Assembly (NCBI RefSeq): GCF_013368755.1
Contig: NC_049565.1
Coordinates: 372,001 to 436,000 of the forward strand
Origin: Talaromyces rugulosus
Taxonomy: Eukaryota; Ascomycota; Eurotiomycetes; Eurotiales; Trichocomaceae
Direction of reading: 5' to 3'
DNA: 64,000 nt
The notes below the pieces were generated by a model. That model was not told the DNA's origin, made no database searches, and saw only the letters and a list, made by a program, of their open reading frames with translations. Each line of letters opens with the position of its first letter. Within the stretch, counting starts at the first letter, position 1. The translations under genes and the position numbers were made by a program. Below are positions 34,461-45,219 of the stretch, piece by piece.

Positions 34461-34577
34461 TATGTCGCACGATATAGGAAGATATGAGTGAGCCTTGCTC
34501 GTCTAAAGAAGTTTATTATTTAATATTTTCAGGGAACCCAATATTCTGCTGTTATTGAAGATATACACGCCTCCAAG

Positions 34578-37500
34578 ATGGACCCCCTAACGGCGCTTTC
34601 AGTCGCGGGTAGCACCATACAATTTGTGGATTTCGGCAGCAGACTAGTCTCAAAGACTCAGAAATTGTACAAATCTGCAGACGGTGTCCTGACTGAGCAC
34701 ATCCATCTTGAAGTCATTATCGCAGATCTAGGAACCCTGCTTAAAGGTCTGCAACGGAAACTACCCGAACACCGCCAGTTATACAATAACCAGACGGTCA
34801 TTGAGGATGATGAAGCTTTGGACAACTTGTGTCGGCGATCGGTGGAGATTGCAGAGGAGTTAATGCGGCGTCTGGAAAAATTGATGATTAGCCCGCGAAC
34901 GAGACAAGGGCTGGATAGTGAGAATGGGGAACCAGAGTGCGACGTATTGAAACAACAGAATCAGTCTGCACTGGCAAATCTCGAAAGTTCTGGTAAAGTT
35001 GACTCCCTTTTGATGGCGGATCGGCGCCAAGTTACGCTCGAAATGTTTCCGGAAATGGATGAGCTTTCGGAAAGCGTTGGAGGCGTCATGGAGCAAGAAG
35101 GTCATTGAAGAAATGGCCACCACTCTCCGTGAGTTCAGAAGTGAGATAGAGTTTCGCCTATTGGTCTTACTTCGGTATATTCCCTCTCTTGAGAAGATTG
35201 GAAGTGCATATATAGAAGCTGATATGAACAAAGTGAAACACTCGATCATCTTTCACTCCAGCAATCCCACTTGTCGAATCAGCTCACGCAATCAACGCAA
35301 CTCATTCTAACTAGCTTTGTTAATGCTCGGGACGAACTTGCTAGCCAGATCAGAGATCAATCAGAGAAGATAATCGAGTCTCAGCATGCCCGGCTATATG
35401 GTAAAAATCCTCAACAGCTAGAGGATTTCTTAAAGGGCAAATTGGGCCACACCGGATCGCTACAGCTTCCGAAAGGGGTAAAGACATCCGAAGAGTACGT
35501 TTCGGGCAGTTCTGCTCATGATTATGCCGTCGAAGACGAGATTCATACGCTCATCACTGAGAATGGAATCCTCGGGAGCTTATCGTTCATCAGTCTAATG
35601 GATCGCCGGGAGAGTGTAGAGATACCTTATGAAAATACATTTGAATGGATATACGAAGGCCTTGAAGGCTCCAGAAAACCGTGGAACAGCTTTGTGGATT
35701 GGCTTCGGCAGGGTAGTGGCATCTACTGGATCAATGGCAAGGCTGGGTCTGGCAAATCAACTCTGATGCGATACATCTACGAGAATGATCGCACCAAACA
35801 GGAATTGAAAGCGTGGGCTGGCGCCATGCCATCGATAACCTGCGGTTTCTTCTTCTGGAAGAGCGGAGACGAATACCAAAGGAGTCAATCTGGGTTACTC
35901 CGGTCTCTATTGTTTGAAATTCTACAGAGAGACCGAAAGTTGATACCAGAGGCCATGCCCGAGGTTTGGAGATCCTGGTCTGCTCATGCCAAAGAAATAA
36001 TGTACGGCCAATTGCCTCTACTGAACTCTCCATTCTTGGTTTCCCAGCTAGGCTGATGGGGAATGTCACAGCTTAAGCGATGCTTTCGAAATCTGGTTGA
36101 TGCCCTCCGAACCAAGCGGGTGAAGGTATGCCTTTTCATCGATGGTCTTGATGAGTACGAAGGTGAGTACTGCGATATTGTGGAACTCTTTGGCGGGTAT
36201 GCGAACTCTCCCAATTTGAAGATTTGCTTGTCTAGTAGGCCACTACTGGTATTCGAACAGGCCTTTGCCAACCTACCCAGCCTAAAGCTACAGGATCTGA
36301 CATATGGTGATATCAGCCACTATGTAAAAGATCGCTTGTATGGTCATAAATATATGGTACAGCTATCCAAGCAAAATGCCGCTGATATATCAAGCCTTGT
36401 TGATGAAGTTGTTACAAAAGCTAGCGGAGTCTTTCTGTGGGTCAAGCTTGTGGTGCGGTCATTGAAGAGTGAAATATCTTCCCGAGGATTTAGAGGCTTT
36501 ATATTTTCATATGCTCAAGGCAGTGGATTCATTTTACCATGACCAAGCATCTCGTATCTTTCAAATAGTGAAGGTTGCCCATGAACGATCACCGGGTAAA
36601 TTGACATTACTCAAGTTATACTGGGCGGAGGAGGAAGACGAAATGGCTGCTGAGATAGCGCCAATCCAGAAATATGGAGATGAAGAACTTGCTCTTGCGT
36701 GTCAGGTGATGGATGCCCGTCTCAAAAGCGTTTGTGCCGGTCTTTTGGAGTCGTATTGCCCTCCTTTCTCGGATATCACGCCTGATGCTAAAGTGGTTTA
36801 TATGCATCGAACGGTTACTGACTGGCTCGCAAAGCCTCTGGTATGGGATACGATTGTCTCGCATTCTACAGAAAACCGAATATTCAGTCCAACTTATGCC
36901 ATGTTAAGGTCATGCGTTATGCAGCTGAAAACAGCCGAAGTCTCGGTTTCTCTCCCACTGGATATGAGCATTATTTCAGACGCCTTGTACTACGCTAAGG
37001 CTTCAGAGTTAGATCTCAATGCAGGGTTTCCAGCTTTGCTAGATCAACTAGATATTACAGCTTCATATCACTGGCGTACAGGAAAGGCCCACATTGACAA
37101 TGGCCATGGCATCCTAGGGGGAGGAAAGCGCAGACGAAAGTCATCCATGTCAAATTGCAGGCCAAATATGGTTGCACCAGACATTGATGAATTTTCAGCA
37201 AGAAACGCGCGTTTTCCTTCAAAGCCATTCGCCGAGATGGATCTTGAACTTGATTTGAACCCCGACAATGAGGATGCTTTTGCCGAAGAGGAAGACGAGC
37301 TAGCTCTGTGCACCACTTCAGAGGAAGGGGCCCTTCATCATTGGTCATACGGGCTTGAAACCCCTGGCATCAAGCCTATTGGGAAAGGGTCTACCTTTTA
37401 CAACCTCGCCAGAGACATTGGATTATCTCACTACGTCTCGATGAAATACGACTCAGCAATCATTGACGACCAAGATGTAAACCAGCATCTTCTCACGCAT

Positions 37501-37970
37501 TTAAGTTTCAACTGCACCGTACCGGATCCGCAGCTCATGGAGCGGGTCCTGAAAGCTGGTACAGACCCCAATTTCTTATATGACGGGAGACCACCATGGG
37601 AAGGCGTGCTATTGGCTGCGGCATCTCACTTCAGTAGGCGTGCAGGTTCTCAACGCACCGGAGATTCCCCGGAAAACGGGCCGGCAAATGGGCTGAGGTT
37701 TTGAAGGTTTTTGTCAGACACGGAGCCAACATCGCTTTTCGGACCAGGAATCATCCCAGCGTAGCTGGACATCCGAGAATTTCATTAAGGGCTATTGCTG
37801 TCCAGTTTCCCGAGTATTTTGCCGATCTGGAAGCGGATTTTGAACCATACATTGTACGAGAACAACTGACAGATGTTCAGTGCAGCACTTCGAGAGAGTC
37901 TCACACCACGAGCCAACCTGAACAAACTTCTACAGTATCATGGGTACTATCTTCTTTTTTTAAGCGTTGA
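34578..37970 (+). pseudogene. NACHT-domain NLR-like (STAND) gene, multiply disrupted
   Basis: Remnant of a fungal STAND/NLR-like protein. The N-terminus MDPLTALSVAGSTIQFVDFG matches the fungal HeLo-like/STAND N-terminal domain. NACHT follows, with Walker A GKAGSGKST (near 35735) and Walker B CLFIDGLDEYEG (near 36130), then a winged-helix-like region (LPEDLEALYFHML) and an ankyrin-like end (VLKVFVRHGANI). The homologous protein reading changes frame near 35040 and again near 35215. There is an in-frame TGA at 36054-36056 between SQLG and WGMSQLK, a frame change with apparent loss of about 20 codons near 36460, and another frame change near 37670. No GT..AG introns repair these. The five lesions make it a pseudogene unless the assembly is wrong. 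Such proteins act in non-self recognition and programmed cell death. Confidence 0.85.
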
Positions 37971-38235
37971 GTATGCCAGCCTATAGATGAGAGATTGACA
38001 GTTGGCTTGATGATGCAGCCGTCAAACTTATGATATAGAGCACTTTTCGCCTAAGATCAGCTAATGTGCAAATTAAGTACACTTTTCAGTTATAAAAGTT
38101 TGTATTAAACCCGGCGAAGTTCGGAAATCCGGTGTCTATTTTGAGAGTGGAATACTCCTAGCATAGTCGTTTCATTCATATTCCAACTTTACATACATAC
38201 ATGTGTGTCCACTAAATATCGATTTATAGATAAAC

Positions 38236-39397
38236 TCACAGCTTGCTTGCACTGCTCGAGTCCCCAAACTCAATTACCAGCTTGCCAAACTGCTTAGCAG
38301 ACTTCATGTCTTCAAACAACGAATCAAGGCCTACAATGTCATCGAGATCTGTTTTCAGCACCCTCGACACAACCGGACGCATGTTTGTGGACTTTACAAA
38401 GTCGACCATATCTTTGAACTCCTTGCGCGAACCCATGGTTGAGCCTTTAATGTCAATGTTTTTCAGCACGGCTTGCATGAGAAACGGCATCTTGGGGGAG
38501 ACCGTCATCCCATAGACGGAGATGACGCCGCCGGCCTAGCTGCTGTCAGACTGATAAAGATACAGATTAACCTCAAAATTTAGGACTCACCTTGAGAATC
38601 TTGGTCCCCTTCTCGATGATATCACCGCCTGCTCCATCAATAATGGCATCGAATGTCTTTTTGCCGGCTGGCAATTGGGAGAGTAACTTTTTCTCCCAGC
38701 CGTCCTCTTTGTAGTTGACGCCATTCTTTGCGCCCAGTTGGATGGCCTTGTCAATTTTCTCTTGATTAGAGCTAGTCACGTAAACAGAGGCTCCTCTCGC
38801 GACTGCAAACTGCAGCACCATCAGGGCAACCCCGCCGCCAATACCAGTGATCAAGACAGCAGCACCATTGGACGAATTCTTCTCGCCTGCTTTTGATATC
38901 AACGCCCTCCAGCCGGTCAGGCCAGTCAAAGGAAGAGCAGCTGCCTCTGCATCCGAGAGATGCGATGGCGCCTCCTCAACCTCTGATTCATCCACGATGA
39001 CATATTCTTGCAGCGTACCCCGCGGGTCGAACTTTGTGCCACCGAGAATCTTGTATCCGGTCGGATCCTCGGGCCCATCCGGGTCTTCCTTCCAGCCCGT
39101 TCCTGGATTGAGGATGACTCGCTTGCTCTTCCACGACTGGTCCTGGACTCCGGAGCCTAGGCCAACGACGGTGCCGACCCCGTCAGCTAACAGCGGTACA
39201 TCAAATGTCAGACCGGGGTACAGGTGCTGGCGGAGGAAAAGGTCGCGGTGGTTGAGGGCGGCAGCGCTGAGCTTGATGAGCAGCTCGCTGCCTGTAGGTG
39301 TCGGTTGAGGAACAGTCTTTTGGACTAGAGGGTAGTAAACCTGGCCGGGTTTACCGGGCTTGCCGTCGATCGGGCTGATAAAGATTGCTTTTGGCAT
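38236..39397 (-). CDS. zinc-type alcohol dehydrogenase/quinone oxidoreductase (MDR)
   Basis: Medium-chain dehydrogenase/reductase, 368 aa, from exons 39397-38591 and 38535-38236 (55-nt phase-0 intron). It has the GroES-like N-terminal domain (LLIKLSAAALNHRDLFLRQH, then GVGTVVGLGSGV) and the Rossmann domain with nucleotide-binding AVLITGIGGGVALMVLQFA followed by ARGASVYVTSSNQEKI. The catalytic zinc Cys typical of alcohol dehydrogenases is replaced (ALNHRDL), pointing to a zinc-independent quinone-oxidoreductase-like or enoyl-reductase-like NADPH enzyme. The last exon begins AGGVISVYGMT. It probably acts on an alpha,beta-unsaturated or quinoid substrate; nothing in the context narrows this. Confidence 0.9.
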
Positions 39398-40368
39398 TGT
39401 GAAAGAATAGCGAGAACTTTGTATGATTAGACGAAGTCGCAGCTATGGCTTTTTATCCCCAGTGGATACCCGAGGGCAGCTGTAGAAACTCCGGTCCGCC
39501 GATGATCTGCAGGAATGATTGCAAATCCAATTTGAGAGTGTTCAAAGGTTATTTTTTTTCTTCTGTGCCGAGAAATCGCAATTCGTAAATAACGTTGACA
39601 GTCGTGAGTCCTTGAAGTTGATCTACGGGGAAGCTGCCGCCGAGCCGAGGATGTACGAAGGAGTAACCCCGCAATGATGTCGCCGACCCCCGAAGTCGCC
39701 ATCCATCCGGTCGATATCACGATTTCTTCTTCATGACACTTTTTGAAATTCAGAATGCGGAGAGCTAGGCGTTTTCTGGCATGAGTTGCGCCCAGCAGGC
39801 TTTGGTGGATAAGCAGCCGATGACACGCTCCACTTGGTCTGGCCAGAGCTTATCTCAACGGTATAAAGTATAAATGGCTGGTGTTGATATGAGTTTATTG
39901 ATTGCGAGAACTTGGATTGATAAATTGGCCCAATTAATCTCTGTAGCATGCATCTTATCAGCACATATCCCGTGATTTATCATCGAGCAAATATATTTGC
40001 ATTCAGAGTGCTGTTCAACAGCCGTGCAGGAGTATTTCTAACCTAACATCCATCCATCTATATCTATCAACGTATATTTAACTCTATTAAAGCAGTATAT
40101 TAAAGTTCTACGCACTAGTCTCTTCCAACGTGACTGGATGGAACTGCCGAGATAGGCAGGAGCGTGTCCTGATAAGCGTGATAAGCCACGTGCTTCGCTT
40201 CAGCATCCCTGCTCTTCATGGCTTATCTCGCTCGGTCGCACGAGCCTACATCGAACGAGCGATTCGCCATCGTGCGCAGGGGGCTCCTGCTGATATATTG
40301 AAGAGAAGCGGCCTGCCTGTTACACCACCTCCATCAGCTCCTCCATTGCGCTGTCAAGTCTCGCCAAA
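39398..40368. promoter_or_regulatory. divergent promoter region, oxidoreductase and permease
   Basis: This 0.97-kb gap separates the two start codons. Its right part (about 40130-40368) is GC-richer and probably the permease 5' leader. The small open frames here have no family features. Confidence 0.45.
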
Positions 40369-42336
40369 ATGTCGTCCAATCTCGAGAAACCCCCCGTGAG
40401 TCCGCCATCGGACTCCAAGGAAGCCCCTATCGAGGGCACAATCGAAGAGGGCAATGTCGTTGAAGCCGGCGACAGCCAGCTTCTAGGTGTGTTTCCCTAC
40501 GCCGATGCTCTGTATCCCCAGCAGGATTGCTAACTGGTCCGACCCCAGCCCAGCTGGGCTACAAGCAGGAACTGAAGCGCCAGTACTCGACCGTCCAGAT
40601 CTTCGCCATCGCTTTTAGTATCATGGCGCTGCTACCTTCTATCGCGTCGACCCTGTCGTTTTCTATTCCAGCTGGGCCCGTGGGCATGGTTTGGGTATGT
40701 TGCTTGGCCGGTCTTTAGAAAGTTCCCATGCTAACCTTAACAGGGTATGTTGGAAAATCGCTTGAATCGATAATGTTGCTAAAGTGAAGGACAGGATGGC
40801 TGGTTGCCAGTTTTTTTATTCTTCTCGTCGGCCTTGCAATGGTGAATATGATTCATGGATATGCCACTCATTTCTCCATTGTTTCATGCTAACACCACAC
40901 AGGCCGACCTTGCGTCTGCGATGCCCACTGCCGGAGGCCTCTACTTTTGGACTCACCACTTTGCAAGCGAGAAGTGGCGGAATCCACTCAGTTTCGTGGT
41001 CGGATATAGCAATACCCTCGGTCTGATTGGAGGTCTCTGTTCGATCGACTGTACGTGTACATGATCAGTGTACTGTCCAGCACTAATCTCAAATAGATGG
41101 ATTTGCCTTGATGCTGCTTTCTCTCATCTCGATTGCCCGAGATGGCGAATGGTCTGCGTCTCGCCCGGTCATCTATGCCACATACCTTGGCTGCGTGGTG
41201 GTCCACGCCGGGTTGGCAACCTTTTGCGGCCGCATCATGCACAAGATCCAGTCGATTTGCATCTATCTCAATGTGGGACTTGTCGTCGCAACTGTCATTG
41301 CCCTGCCCATTGGAAACCACAAGAACGGAGTTCCCATCAACTCCGGTGCCTATGTCTTTGGTGACATGGAAAACCTTACCACATGGTCAACAGGGTGGAC
41401 GTTCATGCTCGCCTGGCTGTCACCTATCTGGACAATCGGCGCGTTTGACTCTTGCGTACATATGAGCGAAGAAGCAACGCACGCGAGCCGCGCCGTACCG
41501 ATGGGCATTGTTCTCTCATGCGGTCTCTGCGGTATCCTGGGCTTTTTGTCACTTGCAGTCATGGCTGCGTGCATGGATCAGAACCTTGAAAATCTGCTTG
41601 GCTCCGCATTTGGCCAACCGATGGCCCAGATATACTACGACTCTCTCGGAAAGCCTGGAGCACTCGGTTTCATGGCTGTTGTTGCCATTGTCCAGTTCTT
41701 CATGGGGTTGAGTATTGTTAGTTTCCTCTCCAGTGATTGAGTGTGAGCTGCTGACTTATAATTATTATATAGCTCGTCGCTGCCTCTCGCCAGACCTGGG
41801 CCTTTTCTCGCGATGGCGCTCTTCCCTTTTCTACCTTCTTTCGCCATGTCAGTAAACGCATCCGCTACCAGCCGGTGCGGACCATCTGGGGCGTGGCCTT
41901 TGCGGCAATTATCATCGGACTTTTGACCCTCATCGACAGCGCCGCTGCTAATGCCCTCTTCTCGCTCGCCGTGGCCGGCAACGATCTCGCCTGGGGCGTT
42001 CCCATTTTCTGTCGTCTCGTGTGGGGAGACAAGACCGGACGCTTTCGCCCGGGCGAGTTTTATACCGGCATTTTCAGCAAGCCGATTGCCATAACTGCTG
42101 TTTTATATCTGGCATTTGCGATTATCTTGGCCATGTTTCCGACAGAGGGTCCCAATCCTACGTGTAAGTGGTGTTGTCCGAACTAACTTGTTACAACAAA
42201 TAGCTGATCTCTTTTTTTAGCGGATTCTATGAATTATACCGTTGTTATTAACGGCGCTCTTTGGCTCGGTGCTGCTTTGTACTACATGCTGTTCGCGAGG
42301 AAATGGTACACTGGACCCAAGTCGACTGTCAGTTAA
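40369..42336 (+). CDS. APC-family amino acid/GABA/choline-type permease
   Basis: Polytopic plasma-membrane transporter of the amino acid/polyamine/organocation superfamily, 528 aa. Exons: 40369-40486, 40549-40694, 40744 (one nucleotide), 40795-40841, 40903-41050, 41097-41716, 41773-42163 and 42221-42336. The sum is an exact multiple of three. Hallmarks are LGYKQELKRQYSTVQIFAIAFSIM at the first helix, SFSIPAGPVGMVWGWLVASFFI, MADLASAMPTAGGLYFWTHHF, APC signature wording FDSCVHMSEEATHASRAVPMGI, and a final PKSTVS tail. The reading GMVWGWLV requires the single G at 40744 between two GTATGT-starting introns. Substrate is likely an amino acid, GABA or choline. It is convergent with the rhamnogalacturonase gene, with 161 bp between stop codons. 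Confidence 0.92.
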
Positions 42337-42497
42337 GCTTGCCATATCACTGCGCAGATAAGGTTGGTTAGAAGACAATGTAGACATATAGACAACAATC
42401 AAACAGACTGCTATATTTGCTATTATCTGTTGTCATACTTGAAACATAAATCCCACTCGTCATCAACTATATACCAGACGTAACCAGACCAACCTAG

Positions 42498-43982
42498 CTA
42501 AGAGCTCCCCGCCAACTGACTGACAGGAGTCTGCCCAGGAAAGAAACTCGTCGGAATAGTTGGAATTGGGATACTCGCAGTCGTACCAAACGAATCCGCC
42601 AGGTCCGCCGCCATCGTCGCCGCCGAATATCCACTGGGCGCTGCCGTCGCCGTCGACGTGGTCGCCGCATAGGACGTGACATCGCTGTCACTACTAAGAC
42701 AAAACCCGTCGCCGTAGGCGCTTTGGCACACATAGAGCTGCTCCTCGCCAGACTCGGTCCACAGCGCCCAGTCGCTGATGGTGATGTCTGTGCAGGGAAC
42801 AGCGTCTGGACAGATGACGCGAATGGGCGCTCGCTGAGACCCGTCGGCTTCGCCGCCGTGCCAGTTTGTGAATGTGATGTTGGTGTAGGTGACGCCGTCA
42901 CCGTCCACGGGCGTCTCGGATGACCAGTACGCGTCTAGATCTAGGGAGTAGGCGTTTCCGTGACCTGTGAAGATTAGTCTTGCTATTAAAAAAAAAAGAG
43001 AGCGACGTACCGATGAAGTTCTCAAAGACTGCGTTTTCTAATGTCCCGCTGCCGCCGTTGGACTTGATCATCATCATCTGGTTGGACGACCAGGTGTAGA
43101 TATTGCGGTAGATAATGTCGCTGATGTCGGTGTCTGCACCGAGAGAGCCGATGGCACAGCCGCCGCTCCAGTTGCAGTAAATATCTTCGACCAGGATATT
43201 GTGCGATGGGCTCTGCTATCATTAATACAGCCTCGAAGAAAAACTGCCGAGAGACGACTTACCTTGACAGTCACGCATTCATCCTTATTTGTGACCTCGA
43301 TCTAGTGGATATCCACTCGTGAGCAGAAATTCTACAGAGACAAGCATAGGCCACTCACATCATGAATCCAGATATTGTCACTCCAGACATCAATGCCATC
43401 CAAACCGCCCTCGTTGGCTCCGCGAATCGCCATATTATACACCTCACCGTTCTCGCACGTATCCATAGAAAAATGGAAACTGGGCGAGTCGACCAGTATG
43501 AAATCATGGACTGAGAAATCGGTAACCTCATACAGCCGCAGCAGCCGGGGGCCCGAAATGGACCCGTCGACGTGGAACTCATATCCCAACCCTTGCATCG
43601 CACCGCTGGACGTTGAAGAGAACAGCTCAAAGTCGCTGGCATGCTCGATGTAGATCATGTTTCCGCCGTCAGTGCCGCCGCGGTAGATGATGCCGTCGAT
43701 TTGAAGCGCCCATGCCTCTCCGCCGCTCAGCGTCACCCAGCTGCTGAGCAGGTAGTCTCCTGAGGGCACGTAGACGAGACCTCCAGAGGAGCAGTCGTCA
43801 AAGGCGTCTGTAAGCGGAGGGCCGAGGTCGGTTGACTGGTCGGCCACGGCGCCGTAGTCGAGAACATTGCACAGTTTTGTGGATTTTTTGGTTGAAACGC
43901 TGGTCAATGGGCCCACAGTGCCAGAGAGCTGGGCTGTTGCTTGCTGCAGCAGGAGGGCGCAGGAGAGAACAGAGTAGAACAT
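42498..43982 (-). CDS. rhgA: rhamnogalacturonase A (GH28), secreted
   Basis: Glycoside hydrolase family 28 enzyme that hydrolyses the alternating rhamnose-galacturonate backbone of pectin hairy regions. Exons: 43982-43359, 43301-43263 (39 nt), 43212-43011 and 42964-42498; 443 aa. A cleavable signal peptide is evident ([18 protein letters not shown]). The parallel beta-helix carries [17 protein letters not shown] and [20 protein letters not shown]. Here the NxDDC of polygalacturonases is KDEC, as in rhamnogalacturonases. Then come [18 protein letters not shown] and [17 protein letters not shown]. The Ser/Thr/Ala-rich C-terminus ending in [13 protein letters not shown] is characteristic of Aspergillus RhgA. 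Expected to be induced by pectin, rhamnose or galacturonate; no site was mapped. Confidence 0.94.
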
Positions 43983-45219
43983 TATTGAACTGTTTTGACG
44001 TTTTTTATCGACCTAACACCTCAAATGAAAGCAGAAATGATACATCATATCAATGCTGGATTGCATAAGACATTAATTGGCACAGCCTCCTCGCCAATTT
44101 ATATCAATTGAATTCATTGGACTGGCCATCCCATTTTGTTCCCTAGCTAATGTAATGTCGATCCCTCCAATCCGGGATTATTATTCCGTCGTGTCTCTTC
44201 TTATTATCGAGAAAACAACGCCCGCAAGATGGTTCTTAACACGCGTGGTTTATTCAATAACATTTGCTGTCTCGACCTAACTGCGTGTTAAAACCTGAAA
44301 AGCCACCAATTAGTGCCAGACACCGTCCACACCCCATCGTTTGAACTAGAACTGTGGGGTTGCAAGTCCCCGGTTTTTGGCTGCAAGACAGTCGATGAGG
44401 ACAGATATAATTGGCGGAGAAAATAAGTGTTGACACTTGCGAGCATAGTAAACAATTTCACAACGCGGAGGTGGCCCCTCGTTACGTTTCATGTAGATTC
44501 GGCTCATGCTATCCCGATACTCCGGCCACTATTAGGACAAAGGCTGGCTGGCCTGCAGTTGGACGTATTGAGTGGAAAAAGTCAAGGCGACGTAAACTTT
44601 TGGAACAGTATCTGCTAGTTTTTAAATGCGTTCATTTTGTGGTACTGTTCGGCTGGCCCAGCCTCATAAATTTAATTTGATGTGTGAGGTTTGAATTTAA
44701 AGGTTGACCCGCATAGCAACCGTCTCACATTGAAGATGTTTCAGGTATGGTATGATGAGATATGCCTGGAAGATATTCAATTGATATACGAAACACAATG
44801 TAAAGTCCAAGCTAACAACCACTTGTCGTTCCAGAGATGCCAGCTGAAACATGTAGATGTTTGGTAGCCTTTTCGAGGATTGCATAATAACATTGGGGTG
44901 TTTATTTAGGAGCGTCTTTCGTAATAATATCGTTGGCATGGCCGAATCATACCTTCGTTATTGTCATAGAACAAGCGTGGTAAATAATTTCAGTAGCAAA
45001 CTCGACAGCCTCTAAAATATAACAATTAGATCAACACGCAATTAACTGAAGTGTGGCTTGGACGCACAACAGGACCAGCCAGGTACATACCTACTGATGA
45101 TCATGGTGTAAGCGTAGAAGCGTAGAAGCGTAGGAGCGTATAAGCAGTGGGTGGCTTCAACGCGAGCTATAATGGCTCATACTCGCTTGGATTGTTGGTA
45201 CATCCATGAACTAGTCTCT
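43983..45219. other. 1.2-kb intergenic region with short tandem repeat
   Basis: Upstream of rhamnogalacturonase (left part) and downstream of the disrupted Zn2Cys6 gene (right part). A run of near-identical 9-bp units (aagcgtaga/aggagcgta type) lies at about 45110-45146. No coding gene is supported. Confidence 0.5.
45110..45146 (+). repeat. 9-bp tandem repeat (AAGCGTAGA-like units)
   Basis: About four head-to-tail units of gtagaagcg with slight drift (aagcgtagaagcgtagaagc, then gtaggagcgtataagc). A simple minisatellite in intergenic DNA; no function inferred. Confidence 0.75.

Larger units (their letters stand above)
27975..34577. promoter_or_regulatory. 6.6-kb region upstream of Medusa without a convincing gene
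   Basis: No intact family-recognisable gene was found on either strand. The part nearest Medusa (27975-28900) probably holds its leader and missing first exon. On the minus strand, 28760-28570 is a GC-rich, Pro/Ser-rich open frame without an ATG. Further away are a GA-rich run (about 29150-29220), AT-rich blocks (31560-33370), poly-A/T stretches and two scraps of coding-like sequence (33370-33930). The open frame 32070-32495 (+) shows no family features. Long leaders and promoters are usual for developmental regulators. Confidence 0.5.

Noticed and set aside
34578..37970. RIP (repeat-induced point mutation) as the cause of the NACHT gene's decay
   Set aside because: The visible lesions are mostly indels, and GC content is not depressed as RIP would cause.
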